A DNA stretch of 64,000 nt. It comes from Armatimonadota bacterium (GTDB lineage Bacteria > Armatimonadota > UBA10988). Shown piece after piece: positions 24,417 to 33,342 of the stretch. Within the stretch, counting starts at the first letter, position 1; every line of letters starts with the position of its first letter. The position numbers and the translations under genes are program-made. The stretch lies in the NCBI GenBank assembly GCA_016235455.1, contig JACRKZ010000130.1, positions 16,242 to 80,241 of the forward strand, written 5' to 3'. The notes under the pieces are model-generated. The model ran no database searches, was not told where the DNA came from, and worked only from the letters and a program-made list of their open reading frames with translations.

Positions 24417-24914
24417 ATGACCAAATCGCAGAACCGCAGGCGACTGCGCATCAACGCCCGTTGGCTCGGCGGCAGCCTGCTAGTCGCTGTACTAGCGGCG
24501 GAGGGTTCGGACCTTGCCGCGCCGCAGAGCGCAGCGCTGGCACTGCTAGGCGTCTCGGGTGGGGCGGGGTTTGTGGCCGCGTGCGCGCTGCACGGCCTGC
24601 TCCTGGGTACTGTGGCCAACGACCTGGCCACACTCGGTCAGGTCGGTGCCGGCGTCTTCATCGCCATCACGCTGCAGGCCGGGCCAGAGTCCACACGGGC
24701 CCTGTCGGCGGCGTTGCCGGGCACCGCTCTGGTCGATGTGCTGGTGCCGCTGCTAGGCATGGCCATGTTCGGGTTCCTGCGGCTCCTCTGGCGCATGATG
24801 CCGTTGACCCACGACTTCTACGACTCCCGCTACCACTACGACGACGTGGTGGACGACCCGCCAGCCGCGCCGACTGGGCGCGCCGCCAGCTCTCCAGCAA
24901 GCGGTCGCATCTGA
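24417..24914 (+). CDS. Small integral membrane protein of unknown function
   Basis: A 165-residue protein, family not recognised. A basic N-terminus (KSQNRRRLRINARW) precedes hydrophobic segments at about 18-30, 38-65, 70-90 and 102-125. The C-terminal tail is acidic and Tyr/Asp-rich (DSRYHYDDVVDD) and then Ala/Ser-rich, probably cytoplasmic. It has its own promoter and ribosome site, and stands alone between the signalling cluster and the convergent hybrid kinase, 58 bases from the latter. Confidence 0.65.
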   Translation: MTKSQNRRRLRINARWLGGSLLVAVLAAEGSDLAAPQSAALALLGVSGGAGFVAACALHGLLLGTVANDLATLGQVGAGVFIAITLQAGPESTRALSAALPGTALVDVLVPLLGMAMFGFLRLLWRMMPLTHDFYDSRYHYDDVVDDPPAAPTGRAASSPASGRI

Positions 24915-24972
24915 CCGCAAGCGCCAGACGGGCCCGGGCGCGTACGACGCCCGTCGCCAGCGCCGCTTGGCC

Positions 24973-27900
24973 TCAGCGCCGGTTGCCGGCCCGTCCCTGG
25001 GCCGTATCGAGCACCAGGCGCACCTTCTCGGCCAGCTCCGGCGCGGTGAAGGGCTTGGAGAGCAGCTCGGTGGTACCGAGCGTGGCGCCCATGCCGGCCA
25101 GGACCGACTCCGCGTAGCCCGACACAAACAGCACCGGCAGGCCGATCCGTTCGCTCCTGGCGGCCGCGGCGACTTCGGCACCGCTCATCTCGGGCATCAC
25201 CATATCCGTCAGCAGCAGATCGACGGTCCGACTCGTGTCGCGCAGGATCTCCATGGCCTGGTGGCCCGAATTGGCGACAACGACGGTGTAGCCCAGGTTC
25301 GTGAGTACGCGCTCGGTGATGGTCAGCACCGCCACCTCGTCCTCGACCACGAGGATGGTCTCCGAGCCGCCCGGGATGGCCTCGGCCTCCACGCTGGGCG
25401 CGGAGTCGAGCACGGGTGCCGTGGTGCTCGGCACGTAGACGCTGAACACCGTGCCGGCGCCGGGCGCGCTGTCGCAGCTGACATGAGCGCCGTTCTGGCG
25501 TGCCAGGCCGAAGACCACGGCCAGGCCCAGGCCAGTGCCGGTGCCGGTTGGCTTGGTGGTGAAGAACGGCTCGAAGACACGCTGCCGCGTCGCCTCGTCC
25601 ATGCCATGGCCGGCGTCGCGGACGGACAGCAGCACGTGCGGACCGCTGACCGGGTCGAGTTCGTTTTCGAAGACGGTGTTGTGCAGGTCGGCCCGCGACG
25701 TCTGGATGGTGATCGAGCCGCCGGCGGGTGTGGCGTGGCCGCTGTTGACCACCAGGTTCATGATGATCTGTTCGATGTGGCCTGGGTCGGCGGTGACGAA
25801 GCAGGGCTGGCTGTCCAGCTCGAGCGCAAGCTGGATGTTGGCCGGAACCAGGCGCTTGAGCATCCGCTCCATGCCGACGACGACGTTGTTCAGGTCGATG
25901 GCGCGGGCGCGGCCGGTGTCCTGCCGGCTGAAGGCCAGCAGTTGGCGGGTCAGCTCGGCAGCGCGGCCGACAGCGCGCTGGATCTCGTTCAGGTCGCTGA
26001 CGATGGGGCTGTTGGAGGGTGTGGTCAGGCGCAGCAGGTCGCAGTAGCCGGTGATGGTGGTGAGCACGTTGTTGAAGTCGTGCGCCACGCCGCCGGCCAA
26101 CTGGCCGACGGCTTCCATCTTGGCGGCCTGGCGCAGGCGCGCGGTCATCTGTTCGCGCTCGTCCTGGGCTTCGTGCCGCTCGGTGACGTCGCGGGTCACA
26201 CCGATGAAGCCGATGGCCTCGCCACCGCGGATCAGCGCCTGGACGCGCGACTCCGTCCAGATGAGCGAGCCGTCACGGCACGGCTGCTGGAGGTCGAACG
26301 TGCGGACCGGTGGTATCTGGCCCGCGGCGATGAGCGCCAGGTTCTCGGCCAGCGCTTCCATGGCGACGGCCAGTCCGTCCGGCGTGAGCGCGTCGGCCAG
26401 CGTGTGGTGGCCGACGATCTCCTCGGGACGCCAGCCGCGCATCTCATAGATCGATGGGCTGGCGTAGGTGAAGCGTCCTTCGAAATCGCAGGTCCAGATG
26501 ACGTCGATGACGCTATCGGCCACCAGTCGGGCGCGGGCCTCGCTCTCGGCCAGGGCGTCGGTATCTCGCTGGTGACGGATGGCCTGGCTCAGGCTGGCCA
26601 CCGCGCTCTCAAGGAACACCTCATCGGCCGGGTCGAACAGGTCGTCGCTGTGGCAGTTGTCGAACCCGACCACGCCGGCGAATTCGTCGCCGACCAGCAC
26701 AGGCAGGACCAGCAGGGCCTGGACGCCGTGGGATTCCAGTAGCTGGCGCTCGACCTCGGGCAGCTCGGCAACGCGACTGTGGAGGCGATCGCCGTGTGGG
26801 AGCACCGTCAGCCAGCGGGCCATTGGGCCAGAGTAGGAGACGTTGACCGTGCGGTCACGCTGCGAGGCGATTCCAGGGCCGCACCACTCGGCGCAGGTGC
26901 GCACGTGCACCACGCCGTCGGCATCGGTCTCGTGGAGGAACAGGCGCACACGGTCGGCGCTGGAAGCCGGGCCCAGGCAGTTGACGAAGCGCTGCAAGTG
27001 ATTGTCATCGATCCCGGCCAGCAGTTCGCGAGTGCTGTCGGCCAGCGCCGTCAGACGGCCATCGGCCCGCGCCGAGCGGGCTCGTTGGTCCGACTCACGC
27101 GCCAACAGGCTGTTGATGGCCTCGGCCAGGGCGCTCAGCTCGTCGCTGCGCCCGTCGGTGGGCGCCTGCCCGACCGGCGGCTGGTCCACGTCGATGCTGG
27201 CCACGAATTGCCGTACGCGGGCCAGACGCGAGAGCACCATGCGGTCGAGCAGCACCAGGCAGCATACGGCCGCGACCGCCGTGAGCAGCGCCATGATCAG
27301 CGCCAGTTCGAGGATCGACGCACGGTGGCGCAGCATGGCGCTGCGCGGTGTGTCGTAGCGCAAGACGGTCGCCAGCCGCCCCTGTTCATCGTTCAAGGCC
27401 ATGAGACCGACGATCGTGTCGTGCTGAGTCATCAGCACGGGCTGCGGATCGGCCAGACCGCTGCTCAGTCGCTGACGCGCGGCTGCCGGCACGCTGGTCG
27501 ACGCGGCGTCGACCGGCGTGCTGGCGACTCCGCTGAGCTGCGCGATGCGGCCCAGTTGCAGCGCATCAAGCGGCCACAGCACCAGCAGCACACCGGCCGC
27601 CGGGCCCTTACGTTGGCTGGTCAGCACCGGGCTGGCCGCACAGAGCATGGGTCGACCGTCGACAACGCGCACCGCGCGTGTGCCGTTGGCCTCCAGGCTC
27701 GCGGCGAGCAACTTGGGGTCGTCGCGCAACAGGCGGCGAACGGAGTCGGACGGCGTGGTGGCGCGACCCGTGCGCGGATCGACACCGAGCGCGACGAGCG
27801 CCTGGCCATCGGGCTTGGCGAGCAGCAGCTCGGCGAACTGCTGGTGCTGTAGGGTGAGGGGATCCAGATTGGCCGCCACGAACGCCGGGTTGGGCTGCCG

Positions 27901-28131
27901 GCAGTAGGCATACGTGTCGTCCCAGTTGGCGTAGTCGGTCACGCGTCGGTGCAGCTCACCGACCTGCTCGGCCAACGTGGCGCGCAACCGCCCGGCGCGA
28001 GCCTGCGCTTCCTCGCCGTCGGCGGCCACCGCGTCCTGCAGCCCGGACCGCATGACTACCAACAGCACAAGCATGCTCAAGGTGAGCAGGACGGCGGCCA
28101 CAATCACCAGCGCTTTGGCCCGAATGCTCAT
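24973..28131 (-). CDS. Large hybrid sensor histidine kinase (CHASE4-like, GAF, PAS, HisKA, HATPase, receiver)
   Basis: A 1052-residue membrane kinase. TM1 is at about 7-27, and a CHASE4-like extracytoplasmic domain follows with DYANWDDTYAY. TM2 is near 275-300, then a HAMP-like linker and a GAF-like domain ending near VLVGDEFAGVVGFDN. A PAS domain contains DVIWTCDFEGRFTYASPS, with a PAC tail ending GVTRDVTERHE. The phospho-acceptor is in GGVAHDFNNVLTT. N box is NLVVNSGHATP, G1 RDAGHGM, F box FEPFFTTK and G2 GTGLGLAVV. The receiver has ILVVEDEV, LLTDMVMPEMSG and LLSKPF. It senses an external and probably a cytoplasmic signal. No regulator gene is adjacent on this strand. Confidence 0.95.
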   Translation of the reverse strand: MSIRAKALVIVAAVLLTLSMLVLLVVMRSGLQDAVAADGEEAQARAGRLRATLAEQVGELHRRVTDYANWDDTYAYCRQPNPAFVAANLDPLTLQHQQFAELLLAKPDGQALVALGVDPRTGRATTPSDSVRRLLRDDPKLLAASLEANGTRAVRVVDGRPMLCAASPVLTSQRKGPAAGVLLVLWPLDALQLGRIAQLSGVASTPVDAASTSVPAAARQRLSSGLADPQPVLMTQHDTIVGLMALNDEQGRLATVLRYDTPRSAMLRHRASILELALIMALLTAVAAVCCLVLLDRMVLSRLARVRQFVASIDVDQPPVGQAPTDGRSDELSALAEAINSLLARESDQRARSARADGRLTALADSTRELLAGIDDNHLQRFVNCLGPASSADRVRLFLHETDADGVVHVRTCAEWCGPGIASQRDRTVNVSYSGPMARWLTVLPHGDRLHSRVAELPEVERQLLESHGVQALLVLPVLVGDEFAGVVGFDNCHSDDLFDPADEVFLESAVASLSQAIRHQRDTDALAESEARARLVADSVIDVIWTCDFEGRFTYASPSIYEMRGWRPEEIVGHHTLADALTPDGLAVAMEALAENLALIAAGQIPPVRTFDLQQPCRDGSLIWTESRVQALIRGGEAIGFIGVTRDVTERHEAQDEREQMTARLRQAAKMEAVGQLAGGVAHDFNNVLTTITGYCDLLRLTTPSNSPIVSDLNEIQRAVGRAAELTRQLLAFSRQDTGRARAIDLNNVVVGMERMLKRLVPANIQLALELDSQPCFVTADPGHIEQIIMNLVVNSGHATPAGGSITIQTSRADLHNTVFENELDPVSGPHVLLSVRDAGHGMDEATRQRVFEPFFTTKPTGTGTGLGLAVVFGLARQNGAHVSCDSAPGAGTVFSVYVPSTTAPVLDSAPSVEAEAIPGGSETILVVEDEVAVLTITERVLTNLGYTVVVANSGHQAMEILRDTSRTVDLLLTDMVMPEMSGAEVAAAARSERIGLPVLFVSGYAESVLAGMGATLGTTELLSKPFTAPELAEKVRLVLDTAQGRAGNRR

Positions 28132-28323
28132 CTACCAGGTACCACTCTCTGCGGCATGGCGACGCCATGTGCCATGAGTATGAATCATAAGCCCACAAAC
28201 GCCAGACGGCAGCGTTCACAAGGATGACAGATATGATGGGCGGCGCTGGGCCGCGCGCGCCGCGCACTGACGGCGAGCCGCCCAGCAACACGGTCCGACG
28301 CACACCCGCGCTCAGCGCAGTGC

Positions 28324-28352
28324 TTGCCCCGCCTGGGCCGCGGGCGTACCAT
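28324..28352 (+). promoter_or_regulatory. Sigma-70-like promoter upstream of ilvD
   Basis: TTGCCC (28324-28329), a 17-base spacer and TACCAT (28347-28352). This predicts a leader of about 60 bases before ATG 28419. No T-box or leader-peptide attenuator could be recognised in that leader. Confidence 0.4.
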
Positions 28353-28418
28353 GGACTCACCATGCCTGCCACGCATTGCGTGGCTGGGCCAGATCCGCTG
28401 TTTCCGAGGATACAGACC

Positions 28419-30224
28419 ATGCGTAGCGACACCGTGAAGAGGGGTTTTGAGCGTGCACCGCACCGCAGCCTGCTGCGGGCCACGGGCAACTTCGTTGATG
28501 GCGACCAGGACAAGCCGTTCGTGGCCATCGTCAACAGCTACATCGACATCATTCCGGGTCACGCGCACCTGGCCGAGGTCGGCGAGTTCGTCAAGAAGGC
28601 GGTCCGCGCCGCGGGTGGTGTGCCGTTCGTGTTCAACACCATCGGCGTTGACGACGGCATCGCCATGGGCCACGAGGGCATGAAGTTCTCGCTGCCCAGC
28701 CGCGAGATCATCGCCGACAGCGTGGAGACCATGATCCAGGCCCACTGCTTCGACGGCATGGTTTGTATCCCCAACTGCGACAAGATCGTGCCGGGCATGA
28801 TGATGGCCGCAGTGCGCACCAACGTGCCCACGGTCTTCGTCTCGGGCGGGCCGATGGCCGCCGGTGCCGGCGCCTCCGACCTGATCAGCGTCTTCTACGG
28901 CGTTGCCCAGCACGCGCAGGGCAACATGAGCGCCGAGGAGCTGGAAGCCCTCGAACAGGTGGCCTGCCCGACCTGCGGCTCCTGCTCGGGCATGTTCACC
29001 GCCAACTCCATGAACTGCCTGTGCGAGGCCCTGGGCCTCGCCCTGCCGGGCAACGGCACCACGTTGGCCGTCTCGCCCGAGCGCCGCAAGCTCTATGAGT
29101 GGGCGGCTCGGCAGATCATCGAGCTGATCGCCAAGGACATCAAGCCGCGCGACATCATCACGCGCGAGTCCATCGACAACGCGCTGCGCCTCGATGTGGC
29201 CATGGGCGGCAGTACCAACACCATTCTGCACACGCTGGCCGTGGCCAACGAGGCGGAAGTCGACTACGACATCGCCCGCATCGACGCCATCGGCAAGAGC
29301 ACGCCGAACCTCTGCAAGGTGGCGCCGAGCTGCGACTACCATCTGCAGGACGTGCACGTCAGTGGCGGCATCCACACCATCCTGGGCGCCATCGCCCGGC
29401 ACGATGCGTCGATGATCAACCGCGATTGTATGACCGTTACCGGTCATACACTGGGCGAGAACCTCGACGCCTGGGACCTGCGCGGCGCGGCGGTGTGCGA
29501 CGAGGCCAAGGACCTGTATGCCCTGGGCGCCATCGTGCCCACCGGACGCATCTCACGCGTGACCGAGTTGCTGGCCGAGACGCCGCCGCCGCCGGCCGAA
29601 GGCCCCGCACCGCAGGTGGACGCCTACGACGTCATCCGCGAAAGCGCCAATGCCTACAGCGCCACCGGTGGCCTGAGCATTCTGTTCGGCAACCTGGCCA
29701 CCCAGGGCGCGGTGGTCAAGACCGCTGGCGTGCTGCCGCAGATGCTGGTGCACGAGGGGCCTGCGGTCATCTTCGAAAGCCAGGAAGAGGCCTGCAACGG
29801 CATCCTCAACGAGAAGGTCAAGCCGGGCGACGTGGTCATCATCCGCAACGAAGGACCCAAGGGTGGGCCAGGCATGCAGGAGATGCTCGCGCCGACCAGC
29901 TACATCAAGGGCATGGGTCTCGACACGAGCGTGGCGTTGGTCACCGATGGTCGCTTCTCTGGTGGCACCGCGGGCGCCTGCATCGGTCATGTCAGCCCCG
30001 AGGCCGCGGCCGGCGGCACCATCGGCCTGGTGGAGCCGGGCGACCTGATCAAGATCAACATCCCGGCCGGCACCATCGAACTGGTCGTCGACGAAGCCAC
30101 GCTGGCCGCGCGCCGCGAAGGCTGGACGCCGCCGGCGCCGCGCTACACCAAGGGCTATCTGGCGCGCTACACGGCCATGGCCACCAGCGCCAGCACCGGC
30201 GCCATCCTGCGCGTCCCAAGCTGA
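28419..30224 (+). CDS. ilvD: Dihydroxy-acid dehydratase
   Basis: A 601-residue iron-sulfur enzyme that converts 2,3-dihydroxy-3-methylbutanoate (or -pentanoate) to the 2-keto acid in valine and isoleucine synthesis. Cysteines in PNCDKIVPGMMMAA and CPTCGSCSGMFTANSMN match cluster-binding positions. AMGGSTNTILH, GRFSGGT and GHVSPEAAAGG are typical. ATG 28419 has a GAGG site and begins the family at the usual point. The frame is open to 28224, but that part is poor protein and contains the promoter. It is followed by an inverted repeat and queC. Other ilv genes are not in the window. Confidence 0.97.
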   Translation: MRSDTVKRGFERAPHRSLLRATGNFVDGDQDKPFVAIVNSYIDIIPGHAHLAEVGEFVKKAVRAAGGVPFVFNTIGVDDGIAMGHEGMKFSLPSREIIADSVETMIQAHCFDGMVCIPNCDKIVPGMMMAAVRTNVPTVFVSGGPMAAGAGASDLISVFYGVAQHAQGNMSAEELEALEQVACPTCGSCSGMFTANSMNCLCEALGLALPGNGTTLAVSPERRKLYEWAARQIIELIAKDIKPRDIITRESIDNALRLDVAMGGSTNTILHTLAVANEAEVDYDIARIDAIGKSTPNLCKVAPSCDYHLQDVHVSGGIHTILGAIARHDASMINRDCMTVTGHTLGENLDAWDLRGAAVCDEAKDLYALGAIVPTGRISRVTELLAETPPPPAEGPAPQVDAYDVIRESANAYSATGGLSILFGNLATQGAVVKTAGVLPQMLVHEGPAVIFESQEEACNGILNEKVKPGDVVIIRNEGPKGGPGMQEMLAPTSYIKGMGLDTSVALVTDGRFSGGTAGACIGHVSPEAAAGGTIGLVEPGDLIKINIPAGTIELVVDEATLAARREGWTPPAPRYTKGYLARYTAMATSASTGAILRVPS

Positions 30225-30232
30225 GCCTCGCG

Positions 30233-30264
30233 TCGTAGGGCGACCGTCCGCGGTCGCCCTACGA
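30233..30264. terminator. Perfect 13-base hairpin after ilvD
   Basis: Arms TCGTAGGGCGACC (30233-30245) and its complement (30252-30264) enclose a 6-base loop. It begins nine bases after the ilvD stop and lies before queC. No U-tract follows. It could be an intrinsic terminator or a dispersed palindromic repeat. Confidence 0.55.
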
Positions 30265-30301
30265 TGGTGCAGCCGCTTGCCTCGAGTTGGAGCGCACTCC
30301 C

Positions 30302-30973
30302 ATGAGCATTGCCGTCGTCGTCATGAGCGGTGGATTGGACTCGTGTGTAACCGCAGCCATCGCGCAGGCCGAGGGGCATGAGGTGGCCGCGCTGCATGTC
30401 AGCTATGGCCAGCGCACGCAGCGGCGCGAGCTGCGCGCCTTTGGCGAGGTCTGTGACGCCCTGGCCATTGGGCGCCGACAGGTGGTCGACATCAGCCACT
30501 TGGCGGCCTTTGGCGGATCGGCGCTGACCGACACGGCCATCGCGCTGCCCGAGGGCGAAGACCCAGACCGGCCCGGCATCCCGGTGTCGTATGTGCCGCA
30601 GCGCAACGGCAACATCCTCTACATCGCCGCCACCTGGGCCGAGGTGCTGCTCGCCGAGTCCATCTGGTGTGGCGTGGTGGAGGAAGACAGCTCGGGCTAT
30701 CCCGACTGCCGGCGCAGCTTCTGCGACGCCATTGAGCGCGCCATCGGGCTGGGCAACCACGACGACCATCCCGACCCGCGCATCACCACCCCACTGATCC
30801 ACCTCAACAAGGGCCAGATCGTCGCGCGCGGCGTGGAGCTGGCCGCGCCGCTGGCCGCTACCTGGAGCTGCTACCAGGCCGAAGACGTGGCCTGCGGCGT
30901 GTGCGATAGCTGCCTGCTGCGGCTGCGCGGCTTCGCCCAGGCCGGCGTGCCGGACCCCATCTGTTACCGGTGA
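30302..30973 (+). CDS. queC: 7-cyano-7-deazaguanine synthase
   Basis: A 223-residue ATP-dependent enzyme that makes preQ0 from 7-carboxy-7-deazaguanine on the queuosine route. The PP-loop ATP motif is VVMSGGLDSCVTA. The substrate-side YVPQRNGNILY and DSSGYPDCRRSF are conserved, and the zinc cysteines are in the final segment CYQ..CGVCDSC. ATG 30302 has a GGAG site; an earlier in-frame TTG at 30287 is less likely. Other preQ0 genes (queD, queE) are not adjacent. tgt lies 15 kb away. Confidence 0.96.
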   Translation: MSIAVVVMSGGLDSCVTAAIAQAEGHEVAALHVSYGQRTQRRELRAFGEVCDALAIGRRQVVDISHLAAFGGSALTDTAIALPEGEDPDRPGIPVSYVPQRNGNILYIAATWAEVLLAESIWCGVVEEDSSGYPDCRRSFCDAIERAIGLGNHDDHPDPRITTPLIHLNKGQIVARGVELAAPLAATWSCYQAEDVACGVCDSCLLRLRGFAQAGVPDPICYR

Positions 30974-30983
30974 CCCAAACCGC

Positions 30984-31041
30984 GAGAGGTCACCCAGGGC
31001 GCGCCGGAAGCCTGCGCTCCGCGTGTCCCGTGTGACCTCTC
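30984..31041. terminator. Candidate bidirectional terminator between convergent genes
   Basis: Arms GAGAGGTCAC (30984-30993) and GTGACCTCTC (31032-31041) are perfect complements around a 38-base GC-rich insert that can itself fold. It fills the gap between queC and the convergent beta-propeller gene. No T-run is present. Confidence 0.45.
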
Positions 31042-31060
31042 CCGGTCGGTGGTCAGTCCG

Positions 31061-32110
31061 TCAGTTCGGCCAGACGGCGAACCCCGCGTCGCGATCCTGG
31101 CCCTTGAGCACCAGGTCCGCTCGCGCGGTCACGGCGTTGACCGCATAGACCTTGCGGCAGTTCTCATACATGTCGCGCAGCACCAACATGCGCTCGGCGT
31201 CCATCCAGCCCAGCATCTCGGCGCGTCCGCCGCGACCCGAGGCGGCGTAGGTCGACATGACCACGCGCGGGCGGCGCGAGGTGGGGTCGACCACGCTCAA
31301 CTCGGACCAACTGCGGCGCGCGTCGCGCGGGTCGGTGAGCCAGCGCTCCAGGGCCACCTGCTCGCCGCGCGGCGTGGACCAGGCGCGTGTGGTGTCGGTG
31401 GCCAGGATGGCGGCGGTCATGACCCGCCCGTTGGTCAGGCGCACCATGGGCTGGCGATCGCAGGTGAACAGCAGTCGGCCATCCCGCGCGAAGTGCGGCG
31501 CCGCCTGCACACCCTCGGCCGCGAAGTCGGGGATCAGCGGACGCGGCATGCTGTCGGGCGGATTGCGCTGCCAGATGCGGCCGCCCGCGGTGTAGACCAG
31601 GCCGCCATCGGGCGCCCACGACACGCTGAAGTCGTCGACCTCGGCGATGACGCGGTCCTCGTCGGTGGTCAGGTCATAGAGCCGGATCTGCGGTCGGTCG
31701 CCAGGGCGCACCACCCGGTAGGCCAGCCAGTGGCCATCGGGCGAAGGCATGGGCCGATCGCAGCGCGGCGCCTGCTCAGCCTCGTCGCCGGTCCGGCCCA
31801 GGCTGGTCAGTCGGCGCGGGGTGGTGCTGTCGGACGCCAGCGCCCACAGGTTGCCACCTTGCACAAAGAAGACCGTATGCCCGTCGCGACTGATCGCCGG
31901 AGCGTCTTCGTCGTCTGGGCTGCGCTGGGGCCAGAGAGTTTGCTGTTCGCGTCGAGCCAGGTCATAGACCATCAGGCTGCCGGCTCGACGGAAGTAGATC
32001 CGCTGCGCTAGTTGGCACGGCGCCATGGGGCGCTGTGCCAGCTGGGTATCAAGGCCAAGGTCGGCCAAGCCGCCCAGCAACAGCGGCACGATTCCTATCC
32101 ACAACGGCAC
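31061..32110 (-). CDS. Secreted TolB/WD40-like beta-propeller protein
   Basis: A 349-residue protein with an N-terminal hydrophobic signal (LWIGIVPLLLGGLADLG). Repeats follow of the propeller type: ISRDGHTVFFVQGGNLWAL, PSPDGHWLAYRV, DFSVSWAPDGGLVYTAGG and FARDGRLLFTCDR. These xPDG-W/L strands are typical of PD40/TolB propellers, which bind partners rather than catalyse. It is probably periplasmic. It starts divergently from the downstream TPR gene and converges on queC. The partner is unknown. Confidence 0.8.
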   Translation of the reverse strand: MPLWIGIVPLLLGGLADLGLDTQLAQRPMAPCQLAQRIYFRRAGSLMVYDLARREQQTLWPQRSPDDEDAPAISRDGHTVFFVQGGNLWALASDSTTPRRLTSLGRTGDEAEQAPRCDRPMPSPDGHWLAYRVVRPGDRPQIRLYDLTTDEDRVIAEVDDFSVSWAPDGGLVYTAGGRIWQRNPPDSMPRPLIPDFAAEGVQAAPHFARDGRLLFTCDRQPMVRLTNGRVMTAAILATDTTRAWSTPRGEQVALERWLTDPRDARRSWSELSVVDPTSRRPRVVMSTYAASGRGGRAEMLGWMDAERMLVLRDMYENCRKVYAVNAVTARADLVLKGQDRDAGFAVWPN

Positions 32111-32337
32111 AAGTCATCCTCACCCGACCACCATCGTCCCCCCAGGTGACCTCGCCTGCGGCGGGGTCGAGCCGATGCTGGTTGCCGAGTCGCCATCTTT
32201 CGTCGCGGGGCGCACGGGGTGCGCCCAGTGAGGCTGAAAGGCGACCTCGCGGCCGTCTGGACCAGCCTCTGACGACCGAGACGCTTGGCTCGGGCCTCAT
32301 CAGAGCAAAGGTATTATGGGTAGAGATCCACCGTTTC

Positions 32338-32376
32338 GGGGTAACATTCCCCTGCAAACACCGTTCATTAGGGGAA
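32338..32376 (+). promoter_or_regulatory. Leader with alternative hairpins, one covering the ribosome site
   Basis: TTCCCCT (32347-32353) is perfectly complementary to the ribosome-site segment AGGGGAA (32370-32376) of the TPR gene. An upstream GGGG (32338-32341) can instead pair with the same CCCC. The two pairings exclude each other. A TATTAT hexamer at 32312-32317 is a possible -10 for the transcript, but no good -35 is seen. Confidence 0.35.
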
Positions 32377-32381
32377 CAGCG

Positions 32382-32933
32382 ATGCGATGGCCATGGCAGA
32401 AGCGGGTGGCAACGGGCAAGACGGCGTCGGCTCTGGAGGCGGCGAAGCAGGCCTACGCGGCCGGCAGCCGGGCGGTCACCACGGGTCGGTTCGACGAGGC
32501 GGTGACCGCGTTCGAGCGGGCGGCGACGTTGGTGCCGGAGTGGACCGAGGCGCACATCAACGCCGGCTCGGGCTGCTATCAGTTGGCGCAGAACAGCGCC
32601 GAGGCCAGCCGCGCGTTGTGGCTGAGCAAAGCCGAGAGTCATTTCGTCGCGGCGCTGCGGCTGGCGCCGGACAACGTGTCGGCGTCGCTCAATCTGGCCG
32701 CCACGCTCCACGCGCTAGGCCGCGCGGCGGAGGCGCTGGCGGTGCTGGAGAGCCTGGCCACCGACTACCCGGACCTGCGCGACGTGCACTACAACCTGGC
32801 CGTGGGCTACGCCCAGGCTGGCGAGATGGAGAAGGCGCGCGCCAGCGTCGCCGAGGAACTGCGCCGTTACCCGAGCCACCGGGCGGCGGGTGAACTGCTC
32901 GCCCGCCTTGACCCGGACTCCGCCGGCTCGTAG
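32382..32933 (+). CDS. TPR-repeat protein
   Basis: A 183-residue protein with at least three tetratricopeptide units: AYAAGSRAVTTGRFDEAVTA, then WTEAHINAGSGCYQLAQN, then VSASLNLAATLHALGRAAEA and DVHYNLAVGYAQAGEMEKA. No signal peptide is seen, although the first residues are basic and aromatic (MRWPWQKR), so it is probably cytoplasmic or peripheral. ATG 32382 has an AGGGGAA site nine bases upstream, which can be sequestered by the leader. The frame extends upstream to 32316 without support. It is convergent with ndk, with one base between them. The partner is unknown. Confidence 0.85.
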   Translation: MRWPWQKRVATGKTASALEAAKQAYAAGSRAVTTGRFDEAVTAFERAATLVPEWTEAHINAGSGCYQLAQNSAEASRALWLSKAESHFVAALRLAPDNVSASLNLAATLHALGRAAEALAVLESLATDYPDLRDVHYNLAVGYAQAGEMEKARASVAEELRRYPSHRAAGELLARLDPDSAGS

Positions 32934-32934
32934 A

Positions 32935-33318
32935 TCACGCGATCTCCAGCCCGCTGAACAGACATGCAATCTCAAACGCCGCCGTCTCCGGCGCGTCGCT
33001 GCCATGCACGGCGTTGTAGCGCTGGTCGCGGCCGAACTTGGCGCGAATGGGCAGCAATACTTCGCGCCAGGTGTTGACCGCGTCATCGCGTTCCAATACC
33101 ACGGGCACGCAGGGGCCTTCGGTCATGAACCCGATGAGCCCGTCGAAGAAGCTCTTGCCCTCATGCACCGCGTAGAACGCCTTGGCCTGCGCCTCGGTCA
33201 GCCAGACCCGTCGGAGGGCGGCGATGCGGAAGCCCGCGGCCTCAATCGTGGCCAGGATCTCGCCGGTATGGCCGTCGCGTACCGCGTCGGGCTTGATGAT
33301 CGCCAGAGTGCGCTCCAT
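32935..33318 (-). CDS. ndk: Nucleoside diphosphate kinase
   Basis: A 127-residue enzyme that moves the terminal phosphate between nucleoside triphosphates and diphosphates through a phospho-histidine. ERTLAIIKPDAV opens the fold, and the active-site stretch NAVHGSDAPETA holds the catalytic histidine. It is slightly shorter at the C-terminus than the usual 135-150 residues. It is the last gene of the panC-nadX-nadC-ndk run, 24 bases after nadC. Confidence 0.96.
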   Translation of the reverse strand: MERTLAIIKPDAVRDGHTGEILATIEAAGFRIAALRRVWLTEAQAKAFYAVHEGKSFFDGLIGFMTEGPCVPVVLERDDAVNTWREVLLPIRAKFGRDQRYNAVHGSDAPETAAFEIACLFSGLEIA

Positions 33319-33342
33319 TGTCTACCTTTCTCTACCGCATCC

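Noticed and set aside
28224..28418. N-terminal extension of dihydroxy-acid dehydratase
   Set aside because: The extra 65 codons contain the likely promoter, are not like the family N-terminus, and the ATG at 28419 has a ribosome site.
28353..28418. T-box or peptide attenuator in the ilvD leader
   Set aside because: No branched-chain codon run, T-box sequence or terminator/antiterminator pair could be recognised.
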